Assembly: GCA_010909165.1 (NCBI GenBank)
Contig: MU008151.1
Span: 1,184,391-1,214,835 of the forward strand
Direction of reading: 5' to 3'
Origin: Anthoceros angustus
Lineage: Eukaryota; Streptophyta; Anthocerotopsida; Anthocerotales; Anthocerotaceae
DNA: 30,445 nt
Positions 9,999 to 19,029 of this stretch are shown piece by piece (within the stretch, counting starts at the first letter, position 1; each line of letters begins with the position of its first letter). A model generated the notes under the pieces. That model saw nothing but the letters and a program-made list of their open reading frames with translations, was not told where the DNA came from and did no database searches. Both the position numbers and the translations under genes were made by a program.

Positions 9999-10505
9999 AT
10001 GAAGAAGAAGGTGGCGGAGCCAGAAATTGTTGATCCGCCGGGTATAGGGTCCCACCCGACAGGAGGGACCATGGAATCAGGAACTTTACCAATAAGGTCG
10101 GAGCCGACCAGCGTCAGGGCTGCAAACGGGGAGGAAACCTTGTCAGATAAGATCTCCAGTTTCGCTGACGCATTGCTTGACCGCGAATTTGTGGTCAGTT
10201 TGAGACAGTTGCTTGCGGTGAGTCCGAGATCCCGCAAAATTGTGAAGGAAGCGATCAGGAATCAAGTAGGGGTGAGGAACGGCCAGGAGGTAAATGTGGT
10301 CGAACTTGTTGATTTGGGGCACCCGAGATTGAGGTTGAAATTGCAGATGCTTGGTGCCCAATGTGCCATTGATTCGGATCGAGTCAACTTGATGACGGAG
10401 GAGAGCCATCAACTTGGGTTCACCGAGTTCCACCCGCCCGAGTGTTTTTTACGGATGGCCGACCAAACAAGAAGGAAGCCATTGGGTGAAGAATGTACCA
10501 ACTGA
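9999..10505 (+). pseudogene. Retropepsin-like protease region, one long frame
   Basis: An uninterrupted frame of 168 codons has a product beginning MKKKVAEPEIVDPPG. Residues ~50-85 (SDKISSFADALLDREFVVSL and following) match the conserved helix preceding the protease in plant gypsy elements. Residues ~128-150 include AIDSDRVNLMTEE, where the aspartyl protease D-(S/T)-G signature is expected; here it reads D-S-D. FLRMADQTRRKPLG near the end matches the flap/loop region. The enzyme would cleave the gag-pol polyprotein. The altered glycine of the signature and the stop at 10503 suggest that this copy is inactive. It is the best-preserved segment before integrase. Confidence 0.6.
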
Positions 10506-11830
10506 TTGGGGTCTCACCTTCCACCTCACTTACATTGTGATGCGCCGCTGGATTTAGGCTATAAGGTTTTGATAGGCGTGCCTTGGTATGGTACGCATGT
10601 TTGATTTTGGTCGAGTGGCCACCTTCAAGTCCAATAGTAGGACCGCGATCGTGTGTCATGGAGCAAGGCTCCTATGAGGGGAGTCTCACCCAAATGGGTA
10701 CACCTGTAGCACGGGGTAAGCTCCTGCAAAGGACCGAGCTATCGGGACCTTCACCGAGGTCCAAATAAAAGTTGATTTGGAGTATTCATTGCATAGAGGA
10801 TGTCGAGAAGAGTCAAGATGAGGCACATAGAGAGGAGTAGCCTTTGAGGGTAAGCTTATGATCGTGATTTTCCGAGGAGGGATCCGACCAAAGAAAGGGA
10901 ACATACGTAGATCCCGATGTCAGAGGATTTAGAGTTAGCATGGCAAGGTAGTCAAGGTTTCTAGGTATCTAGGTGTAGAGAAAGAAGAGTTTCAGAGTAT
11001 GCTTAGGAGTATGTTGTGTTTGCCTTCAACGATTACGACAGAATGAAAGAACTGGATACATCGAATCGACTTGAAGGAGGGCAGACTCGAGAATCAAGAT
11101 GCATCGAATCCCAAGTATTCCATGGTCTGAAGGATCACCGACCAATATTTGGAGTGAGTATCACCTGCTCACTAGTGGGTCGCACCATCGTGATTGTACC
11201 AAAGAAGCAAGCAGGAAAGGTTCATGCCGTGATTTCGTGAAGCTCAATGAAGCAACGAAGAAGGATCATCACCTTGCCTTTCATGGACAAGTGGACACGA
11301 GTCGACATGATGTATAGTTTCTGATATTCGGGTACAATCAAATCGATGGAAGGAAGATCAGACAAGACAACATTCACAACGGATTGGGGAACCTACGCTT
11401 ATTCAAAACTCCCTTCGGTTGTGTAATGCCCCGCCACTTTCAATGGTGAACGCATATTCCGAGATTTTCCGAGGAAGTTTATGGAGGTATTCCTAGATGA
11501 TTTCGTGTTCGAAGGAAGACCGTGATTTAGATCATTTGAGACAATGTTTCAAATGCAGAGTCGAACATGAAACTTCATCCGGGAAGTGTTATTTTGGTAT
11601 GACGGAGGGCATTTTGTTAGCACATCGAGTCTCTCAGACGAGGATAAGGAGAAAGTAGCAATTATAGAGATGGACGCACCACAAACGGTGAGACAAAGCG
11701 TTTTTGTAGGACGGTAGGATATTACAGAGGTTCATCAAGGATTTCGCTAAGAAGGCAGCCTTGTTGACACAATTGACCAAGAAGGATATACCTTTCGAAT
11801 GGACAATGCAAGATGAGGCTTTTCAAACAA
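10506..11830 (+). pseudogene. Reverse transcriptase region, heavily frameshifted
   Basis: After ~500 bp of linker (10506-11000), RT landmarks appear in different frames. VFAFNDYDRMKELDT is at 11018-11062, VGRTIVIVPKKQAGK at about 11175-11219, TTFTTDWGTYAYSKLP at 11367-11414, the catalytic-type FLDDF at 11490-11504, and KLHPGKCYFGMTEGILLAH at about 11570-11625. These follow the usual order of RT motifs. The enzyme would copy element RNA into DNA. At least five frame changes and several stops interrupt it. Breaks are mostly one or two missing bases next to otherwise well-conserved residues. Confidence 0.7.
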
Positions 11831-12120
11831 GGACAGCTTAGTGAGCGCACAACGTTACAACCGCCGGATTGGGAAAACCGCTTCACGATACGTGATGTGT
11901 CCGCTATGCCATCGGGACCGCTCTTAAGCCGTAAGGACGAAGAAACGGATCATCCGATTTTCTATGCTAGACACCACGGATGCCGAGAAGAACTACTCAA
12001 CCACGGAGCGGAGGGTCTTGGTATTATTTACTCGTAAGAAGTTTAGACACTATCCGCTTGCTTGCAAAGTGACGCTCCATGTTGACCATTTTATGCTGAA
12101 GTACCTTGTGCCGCGGTCGT
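11813..12120 (+). pseudogene. RNase H region of pol
   Basis: Frame fragments read TLQPPDWENRFTIRDVSAM, KDEETDHPIFYARH and GAEGLGIIYS, followed in another frame by KKFRHYPLACKVTLHVDHFMLKYL (about 12036-12108). These match the gypsy RNase H core that removes RNA from the hybrid. The first acidic region and the 'Ser-Glu/Glu-rich' helix are both disturbed by small losses around 11890-11930 and 11965-12010. Confidence 0.65.
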
Positions 12121-12217
12121 GAAGGATGGGTACTACTGCAAGAATTGATTACGACGAGAAACTAGGCTGTGAAGCAAGATCAAAATGCTGATTTTATTTC
12201 TCTGAAACGGGAGCGAC

Positions 12218-12748
12218 TTGAGGCCACAGACGACCGATTTCCTGACGAGGAGTTGGTCGCCGCACTGGGTCAAAGGGGGAGGACGTGAGCAAGACGGCCT
12301 AAGAATTGATCAGCAAGTCTTGTTGCCAGCAGAGAGGCCAAATGAGCAAGAAGGGAGCAGTGGAAAAGTCGCAGCAGACAACTGGAACCGAGGAGATAAA
12401 CGCCAAGATGGGCGCGAGGAGGAGGCTGGAATGCTCCTCAAGGGTGAGCAGTCAGAAGGGCTGCAAGTGGAGGCCACGAGTTGGCAAAAGGAAGGAGGTG
12501 CATCCCATGACAAGCTTGAAGAAAAACTGCAGGAGAAGGAGATGGCGGATTCATGGGAAATCACTCCTGAGGAGGACATGGAGGTGCAGGAAGGCGAAGA
12601 GGTCGCCATGGGAGCACGAGCTGGACCTAGACACGAGGCTAGACCAGCAGGAATGGAAGAGATCAGCCCGTTGTCGGAGGAGGAGCATGCAAACGGGCTG
12701 CAGGCCAATGAACGTGCAACATGGGCGGGCAGGAAGGCGGATTTGTAG
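12218..12748 (+). CDS. Glu/Gln-rich spacer frame between RNase H and integrase
   Basis: An uninterrupted 176-codon frame begins MRPQTTDFLTRSWS. The body is rich in Glu, Gln, Ala and Gly (for example KLEEKLQEKEMADSWEITPE) and looks disordered or helical, without a known fold. A second frame is also open over 12306-12752. In gypsy elements the RNase H to integrase linker is usually short, so ~530 bp here is unusual. It is rich in CAG (14 in 12301-12720 by hand count), unlike the PPR region. It could be an inserted host-derived piece, a normal polyprotein spacer of this clade, or a low-complexity expansion. Its ATG is probably not a real start, since pol is translated as a polyprotein. Confidence 0.35.
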   Translation: MRPQTTDFLTRSWSPHWVKGGGREQDGLRIDQQVLLPAERPNEQEGSSGKVAADNWNRGDKRQDGREEEAGMLLKGEQSEGLQVEATSWQKEGGASHDKLEEKLQEKEMADSWEITPEEDMEVQEGEEVAMGARAGPRHEARPAGMEEISPLSEEEHANGLQANERATWAGRKADL

Positions 12749-13107
12749 ATAGATCCACGCCACCTGGGGCTACTAACGGACGAGCTAGCAGGAGGCGACG
12801 TAGTATGCCTGGAAGGAGGAGATTAGAACGTGAGGGGCGTTCATGCCCAAGATATCTGTTGAACGGTGAAGTACGCAAGTTCCTGGAGCATGGAATCATG
12901 CCCGATGGTTTGTCCAGGGAGGGGCGGGCTGTTTTTCTCCACAAAGCCTCGCCCTATTGCCTAAAAGGAGACATTCTATACAAGCTTGGGCCGGACGAGA
13001 AGATCCGGAGGTGCCTCGAGGTTGAAGAGGCTGCACTCGTCACGGAGGCACTACATGCAGAAGAGGCAGGTGGACACTATTCGCAGGTGACCGTTAAGAA
13101 GATCTAA
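12721..13107 (+). pseudogene. Integrase N-terminal zinc-binding (H2C2) region
   Basis: An open frame of 128 codons includes EVRKFLEHGIMPDGLSREGR and AVFLHKASPYCLKGDILYKL, the well-known lead-in to gypsy integrase, then ALHAEEAGGHYSQVTVKKI, which carries the two histidines of the HHCC zinc-binding fold. The stop at 13105 falls just before the expected 'WWP..' and Cys-Cys part. The Cys pair can only be guessed in another frame around 13126-13160. Integrase inserts the element DNA into the genome. Confidence 0.65.
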
Positions 13108-13563
13108 ATGTGGTTCGTGGGCTAGATGCAAGGATGTGGGAGTTCACTGAGGTGTGATGCGTCGAGGGTTGGGCTCACGTTGTCGACACAATGGCCTCTC
13201 ACCTACATACTACCGCTAGCACCATTCGAGAAGTGGGGAATCGATTGTAAATCAAACCACCAACCCAATGGACAAGCAAGACATTTTGGTGGCTACGGAT
13301 TATTGCAAAGATGGTGGAAGCGACGAGAAGGACGACCGCAGGGGCAAAGTTTTTATTCGAGAACATCATAACGAGGTACGGGTGTCCTTTAGAGTTGGTC
13401 AGCGACCGAGGGACACATTTCCTCAACTCGCTGAGTCCCTAACCACCTACTTCAACATCCGGCATCGAAAGACGACCCCCTACAACCCCAAGGCGAACGG
13501 ATTGACGGAGAAGACGAACGGGTTGTCCGGCACAATCCTCACCAAGGTAATAATACATGTATG
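13108..13563 (+). pseudogene. Integrase catalytic core, frameshifted
   Basis: PLTYILPLAPFEKWGID (about 13196-13246) contains the first catalytic aspartate of the DDE core. DKQDILVATDYCKDGG follows at 13271-13318 in a different frame. LVSDRGTHF, carrying the second aspartate, is readable at about 13395-13421. NIRHRKTTPYNPKANGLTEK starts near 13454, and the glutamate of its 'LTEKTN' motif matches the third catalytic residue. The catalytic residues are present, but in at least three frames. The conservation is high for a decayed copy. Confidence 0.7.
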
Positions 13564-13723
13564 ATCGGGATGCTAAGTTGCATGCATGGCTTACCATGGA
13601 GAAGGTAACCACCAAGAAGACCCTTACTATCTACGATGGAATGTCACCGTGATGCCCGTGGAATTTGAAGTACCTACCACTGTGATCATGGAGGATGAAC
13701 GATGATCAGAGGATAGTCAGTAG

Positions 13724-14050
13724 TTAGAATCTTTCATAGAGCAGGAGGAACGCAGGGAAGATGCTTTAGAGGAGACTCAGCGAATTCAAGAACTCAGAAA
13801 AGACCGACATGATGGGAAAGTAAGGAAGCAGGAGGCTATCGCGGCAGGGGATTTAGTTCTTCTCTACGATAGTCGATACCTGGACTTCCTAGGGAAGCTT
13901 AGGCTGAGATGGATGGGACCTTACGAGGTAGTAGCAGTATATGAGAATGGATCTGTGCAACTCCGGGTACTAGGCGGCGAATTGCTACCGACCAGAGTGA
14001 ATGGGTGGAAGGTTAAGAAATACCTTCACCGAGGTACCTGTTGTTTGTAG
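13724..14050 (+). pseudogene. Integrase C-terminal region with GPY/F-like module
   Basis: This continuous frame has no ATG near its start and lies between stops at 13721 and 14048. It reads a charged helix (EERREDALEETQRIQELRKD), then DLVLLYDSRYLDFLGK, then LRLRWMGPYEVVAVYENGSV and a KVKKYLH end. The 'WMGPYEV' part matches the GPY/F module that follows the core in many gypsy integrases and contributes to multimer formation. No chromodomain follows. The frame ends at TAG 14048-14050, probably the true pol terminus. This 108-residue stretch has no break. Confidence 0.75.
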
Positions 14051-14396
14051 GACGCAAACAGTGAGGAGGAGTATGTGGAACGAAAAGTTTGGGCAACCAA
14101 ATTCAAAAGAGCCAGAAGACAAACAAGTTTGATTTTTTTTTTGGCTAAAAACGATTGAAGAGGAGCATGCCAGGAAATTTTTCTGAGGACCTTGAAGCTG
14201 GAGTTGTAGGATATTGTTAGGAAGTCGAAGAGGATACCCCAGGAAAAAGAACGGGTCAAAACGACCCCCAGGCGAGGCAGAATGGCGCCCAAAAGAGTAG
14301 GTCGGAGATCACCGTAGGTCGCCACACACGCCGGTAGGTCGAAAGGAAGAGCATCACCACGGTAGTCGGCATCTAGGTCAAGGCGAGGTCTCGGCC
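14051..14396. other. Untranslated region after pol, unassigned
   Basis: About 350 bp lie between the pol stop and the purine tract. It contains a poly-T run (14131-14139) and Lys/Arg-rich chance frames. No env-like frame with membrane segments is seen. Confidence 0.4.
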
Positions 14397-14424
14397 AAAA
14401 AAGGGAATTAGAATAAGGGGGGGA
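14397..14424 (+). promoter_or_regulatory. Candidate polypurine tract of the retroelement
   Basis: The tract aaaaaaggga (14397-14406) followed by a run of seven G (14417-14423) is the sort of RNase H-resistant purine stretch that primes plus-strand synthesis just before a 3' LTR. It lies 350 bp after the integrase stop, a plausible place. A 3' LTR would start at about 14425-14428, but the sequence there (atatccactata) does not start with the usual TG. Confidence 0.5.
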
Positions 14425-14427
14425 TAT

Positions 14428-15055
14428 CCACTATATATGCCCACCAATAGGGGAATAAATATATAGAGTAATTAGAAATCGATTAATTAGGGATAGCGGG
14501 CAGGATAGGAAAATAGGTAGTTTAGATAGGATTAGGATTTTGGAATGATGAACCCAATCTAGGGTGGTGCAGCCGCCAGGTGGCAGACATCCAAGGAGGG
14601 CAAAGTGCAGTTGGGCAGCGCCAACTCCCTCTTCGAACTGAGACGCTTTCACTTCACAAGAGACTGAGGCTGGAGCGTAAGAGGAAGAAGGAGAGGAGGA
14701 GGAGAAGCTGCCATCGCCCTCGCCATCACCACCGCGGTCGAATCGGGCGCAAAAGGGAGCTAGGCGCATGTTGGAGGCAAGAGGAGGAACCCTAACGGCG
14801 GACTGAGCTCGGAACTAGAAGGGGAAGGAGCGCAAGAGAAAGACACCAAGGACCGTGGAGCGTGACGAACCCCGCGATTTTGCAAAGGCTGGAAGCGACT
14901 GCCCAAGCCAGGAGACGCCGAGTTGGGACGTCGATAGCATCGCGACTGTGAGAGTGACGGCGTCAGGAGGGGGATCGCGATTACTTCACGAGCAACGCCT
15001 TGGTCTGGAAAGAAGAGCGGCACCACCAATTGGAGGCAGCTGGGACACTTCCACG
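14428..15055. other. Unassigned flank, possible 3' LTR interrupted by the CACTA element
   Basis: The first ~150 bp are AT-rich (tatatatg, aaatatatag) and the rest is purine-rich. If the purine tract at 14397 is genuine this would be 3' LTR sequence, but I could not find a second copy upstream of gag. Open frames here overlap on both strands and resemble nothing known. It ends at the 3-bp target duplication acg (15053-15055) of the CACTA transposon. Confidence 0.35.
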
Positions 15056-15085
15056 CACTACTACAAAAGGGCGTGCCAAAAGACG
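15053..15085 (+). repeat. CACTA left terminal inverted repeat with target duplication
   Basis: acg (15053-15055) precedes CACTACTACAAAAGGGCGTG. Against the right end, the first 11 bases are identical. Then 'gggc' and 'aagacg' recur at nearly matching distance, giving an imperfect inverted repeat of about 30 bp. Confidence 0.85.
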
Positions 15086-16270
15086 ATATGTAAAACGGGA
15101 GTAAGTCGGCCTAAGTTGGTGAGAGACGCTGGCCTGCACTTCCGAGCTCGTGTTTATGCATGTCTTTTATGCACCGCTATGGGAAGGCTAAAGACGCGAG
15201 GAAGTGAAACCCGGAACAAAGTTAAGCGGAACCTGCTTCGGTTGCCTGGATGGGTTGGAGTGCCTTCCGTTGCAACCGATCCGTCCGCTTTTCCGTCACG
15301 CACCCTAAACCCTCCCCACTTTTCCCGTGTACCTTCTACCCATGCGGTGTCGTAGCATATACCGATGTCAGCGGTGGCGCCAAGATGGTCACCATGGGCG
15401 TATCACCGCATCGGTATGTCCCGGTGTATTGTCTTATTTGCATGCCGATGTTCGCTTGGAGCGATCCGCTCACACGGGTGGATCGCGCCGTAGGTAGCGT
15501 CATCCGCCAGGCTTTAGGGTTTCGGTGTCAGGTGCATGTTGTCGTGCGGTCGGCGCAAAAATGAGCAACAGCGAACAATGCACCGATATGTACTCGAGCG
15601 TGATCGGATACCGCCATTTACCGTATTGTACAAAGGCAAATAATCGTGATCCCTACTAAAAGCTATTAGCATTTGGTGGCAAATGCGGATACATCAATCC
15701 GCACCTCCTGTTTGAGGTTCATTTGTCTATTGCTACCATGCAATTACCAGGTGCATATCAAGCGCCTATCCAATGCGACCAATCTCTAATTACGCTGGAA
15801 TGGGCGGGCCCGTCTTCGCTCCTTCTCCTTGTGATGGCGGATGCATGCCTTTGCTTGTTACTTCCCTTGCTCGGTGGGCACGCGGGCACAACTTTGCCGT
15901 CGGTGTCACCGGACTTGAATTTCCAGTCCACCGGACGCACCGTAGTCTCCATGGGTTTCCAAATTAGATAACCATCCATCAACACCTCCACGCACCTCAA
16001 CACCGTAGCAATTCAACACCTCCTCTGAGTGCTCAATTCCCATACACAGGGTGCGTTTTTGCTTTTACGTTACTCCTCCTCCCAGTCTTTGGAGTTCCCA
16101 TTTATTACCGTTGTGGCGGTAAATCCGTCTCCACCACAAGCTCAACGCGCACCACGCCTCTTCCAGCATCCTCCCACGCACCACCATGCTTGCTTCTTCC
16201 GTTTCGATTTCAGACGCTCCATCTTCCGAAAAGCGTCGTGGAGTCGCCCATCGGTGCGAGTCGGTGTGGT
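15086..16270. repeat. CACTA left subterminal region with hairpins
   Basis: No gene is recognised. Subterminal regions of CACTA elements typically hold transposase-binding repeats. Here several inverted repeats stand out. One pairs ataccgatg...gcggtg (15359-15376) with caccgcatcggtat (15404-15417). Another pairs gcgatcc (15461-15467) with ggatcgc (15480-15486). A single 'ccctaaaccct' at about 15303 is telomere-like but isolated. Overlapping open frames on both strands are not convincing. Confidence 0.5.
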
Positions 16271-18760
16271 CTAATGGCAAGATGTTAGCATGAGAGAAAC
16301 CTGACCTGAACGAGGATGGAGCCCCCAAAATTCATCCATGTTTTGTAGACCATGCTTCCTTGCCCAACGACTCTCCGCGAAAGAGGGTTCATACCCCCAC
16401 TGTGCCTTGAACTTCCTGTTGAAAGTCTTGGCACCATCCCGTCCATAGATGTTCGTCCCAGCTGTCCCATGCTTTGCCTTCGCGCCTACTGCTTGCCGTG
16501 GTCGCGCCATTCTCCTCCTCCACGCCATACTCCTGCACGCCACTGTGGGACCCCATCGGGCGAGACACCGAGGATGCCTCGCCAGCCGCCCCCCTCGAGT
16601 CCTCATCTCGCAATCCAAAGAATCTTAAGACGATCCAGACCGCATTGCTCCTATGACAATTACAAAACCTCGAGCGGATAACTTCCCTGTTCGTGATGGC
16701 GGAGAACTCTTTTGCGACGATGTCCATTAGCTCATCACGCAGCTCCATGGAATGCTTCGTCCAGGGTTTGAGGATCGTGCACCGAGTAACAACCAGGTCC
16801 ATCACCCGTTTTTCAAATGAGCTTTTGGTCTGGCCCAACACCCCTCCGGTGACTTCATCGATATCTTGTTGTCCTCGAGGTCTCCGCCTGCATCACCACA
16901 CACCGCCGCCGAGCCCGGATGAGGCTAGCACAGGCCGAATGAGGCATCGGAGCACATCGGCGGGTGCCAAGGCGGATAATCTCCTTCATTGCCAACATCC
17001 TGGCAGACGCGTCAGTGTCATCCTTCCCTCCTCACGACGGTAGGCCGCCTCCGCCGAGCCCATATCGCAGCAGAGTCCTCACCAAGAACCCTCCGGCCCC
17101 TTCGCCGAGGTCCTCTCATATGCCGCTACGCAACTCTCCCCGCCGCACTTCCAACCTCATCGCGTGTCTTCCAACTCATCATCAATGGCCTCCTCCTCAA
17201 CATCGCCACTTCCTCTTCGCCATCCTCGCAGGGAGGTAGTCATCGAGGACTCGGGTACTAGTAGCCCCGAGGCTATTTGAGTCCAGTGGGTGTGCATCGG
17301 CATCCCAGTCATGAGTGAGCACATTTCCTTGCTCCCTCCACCCGCCCAGACGACGCCATGTCGGTACCTTCATTGCCACCGGCGATCAAAGGCCGCCAGA
17401 ACCTGCAGCCCGTCTCAAACAGAATATTGCATCCGCCATGTTCAAACCGGGGGCAATTTGCATGACGTCACAGTGCGTGAACAATCACGGGGCTTTGCGG
17501 GCGATAAGGGCTGGCGTGAAACTTGAAAGCACAAAGATGACGCCGTCGATTACCTTCATCTCGACCGGGTTGCGTGCGTGGTGTGTCCTCGACAACGGAT
17601 TGGTCATCGCCATTTCCATCTCTCTGTGGCTTGGGCGTGGAGAGCGCTTCGGCATCGTCGTGGAGGTCATAGGCCCGGCTGCTGAGGCCCAGCCAACCGG
17701 CTTCCATCGGAGCCGCCTCCGCCATACCATCGTCAGCAACGGCCTCGGACGTGAAGGTGCCCACCTCAGGCCTTCGACTCATCCGGACTGCACCCCATGC
17801 CGGGCTGTGGTACGCACTTGCGCAAACACGCCTTCTTGCCAGTTTGTGCCGGCCCTACGGGTGGAAGGTGAAAGCCTTACGTGACGACCTCCGAGCCGTG
17901 GGCAAAATCGGTTGTGGGCCCTCTTCCTCTCGCCCCACATCTTCATCCAGTCCGGCTTCGTGAGGTGGGGAAGTCGGCATCTCGAGGTTGCTCGCGGGAG
18001 CCTCATGCTCCGCGGCTGATGGGTCGGCTTCCACATCGTGTCTTGGGGGGGTTATGGGAGGCTCCCCCAAGGCCTGCTTGCCCACGGCCCGTTGCGGGCA
18101 GGAAGGTATGGAATTCGCCGGTCCCGCATCCGGGCTGCTCCGCCGCCGTCTCTCCGCAGCAGTTGCCCTCAACTCTCGCGCCCGTATTGGATTGCAGCGT
18201 CCCCATGAGCCGGCAGTAGAAGGGCTCTCACATGAGCGCCCTCTCCGCCATAGCTGCGCCACAAGCACCGACCACCACTATCGATACCGGGGAAATGTTT
18301 TCTCGGACATGCGTGAAAGGCTGGCGGTGTGCTATACATGGAAATTGCCACTTCTATTGCTATTGCGCGGGCATCCTTTGAAGTACAACAAGCCACGACG
18401 GCCCTTTCTTTCGATGCCCACATACTTTAACCGACGCTGCTTGAAGCGGGTGGATGGGATGTGCTCATGCCTACCACATCGGGTTGCATCATTTGGACCA
18501 AACGGAGCAGACACAAACAGGCAATCGCAACATTGGAGCCTAGACCACATGACCATAGCCGGAGTGCTCATATCACATGATGTCACTTCATCGTCCGTTG
18601 ACTCTTCGTTTCGCATGTCTGCTAGTTGAGAGCTGTGGACACTCGCGATGGCCAGCTCGGTCGTTGCAGCTGATGTCTCTGGCGCCTCGTCGGAGCGAAC
18701 TGGTTGGGACTCCGGTTCATCTTCAGCGATGGGCTCGGGCATACTGGAGAGAATTGTCAA
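16271..18760 (-). pseudogene. Second CACTA reading region, possibly TNPA/Ptta-like, broken
   Basis: Several minus-strand frames line up as one decayed gene. 18760-18530 begins MTILSSMPEPIAEDEPESQP and is acidic and Ser/Thr-rich. 18268-17855 is Pro/Ala/Glu-rich. 17782-17468 is acidic. 16841-16271 gives a folded-looking C-terminal part with KHSMELRDELMDIVAKEFSA and, in the other frame, GAKTFNRKFKAQWGYEPSFA. The acidic N-terminus followed by a basic Trp-containing C-terminus is compatible with the DNA-binding second protein (TNPA, Ptta/En/Spm family PF03004) that many CACTA elements encode, but I cannot identify the family from residues. The exons are undefined. Confidence 0.35.
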
Positions 18761-19029
18761 GGCTCCTGAATAAGAAATTCGACATATAATCTATAAACAC
18801 TGTCTGGTCAACACAAATGCCTTTAGTCAAAGTGATCCCGTGATGTATGTCAGCATTGGCCTACTGCACGGCATCCTTGGGCGTGAAGTCCCTCGGAGGC
18901 GTCTTGTCCTGCGCCCTTTCGACTGCATCACCGGGCGTATTGTCCTGCACTCCCAAAGTGTCCTCATATGCCAGTAGGGCATGCCCACAGCATTCATGGC
19001 AGCACGGTGCACTTATTCCAGCTCAGAGT
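18761..19029. other. Gap between the two CACTA reading regions
   Basis: About 270 bp follow the DUF4216 remnant on the minus strand. Repeated 'gtcctgc'/'cttgggcgtg..gtc' motifs are seen at 18885-18960. No domain is recognised; the transposase stop probably lies here. Confidence 0.4.

Larger units (their letters stand above)
8863..14427 (+). mobile_element. Degraded Ty3/gypsy-type LTR retrotransposon (internal region)
   Basis: The order gag - zinc knuckles - protease - reverse transcriptase - RNase H - integrase on one strand is that of Ty3/gypsy (Metaviridae) elements. Integrase lies downstream of RNase H, which separates it from Ty1/copia. The short 'TTFTTDWGTYAYSKLP' and 'FLDD' stretches in RT recall Athila/Tat-like rather than chromovirus elements, and no chromodomain is visible after integrase. 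Frames change many times, so no polyprotein can be made from this sequence. LTRs were not identified. It is an inactive plant genomic copy. The individual domains are listed separately. Confidence 0.8.

Noticed and set aside
8344-15055. LTR pair flanking the gypsy internal region
   Set aside because: No stretch of 14425-15055 matches 7811-8860 by eye, and no initiator-Met tRNA primer site was found near 8790.
17315-17884. 189-codon + strand frame inside the CACTA element
   Set aside because: The antisense strand carries the acidic second reading region of the element. The + frame has no domain, and long shadow frames are common opposite GC-rich coding DNA.
17988-18629. 213-codon + strand frame
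   Set aside because: It lies opposite the Pro/Glu-rich and acidic minus frames at 17855-18760, which fit the CACTA layout. Its own translation is compositionally odd and has no recognisable motif.
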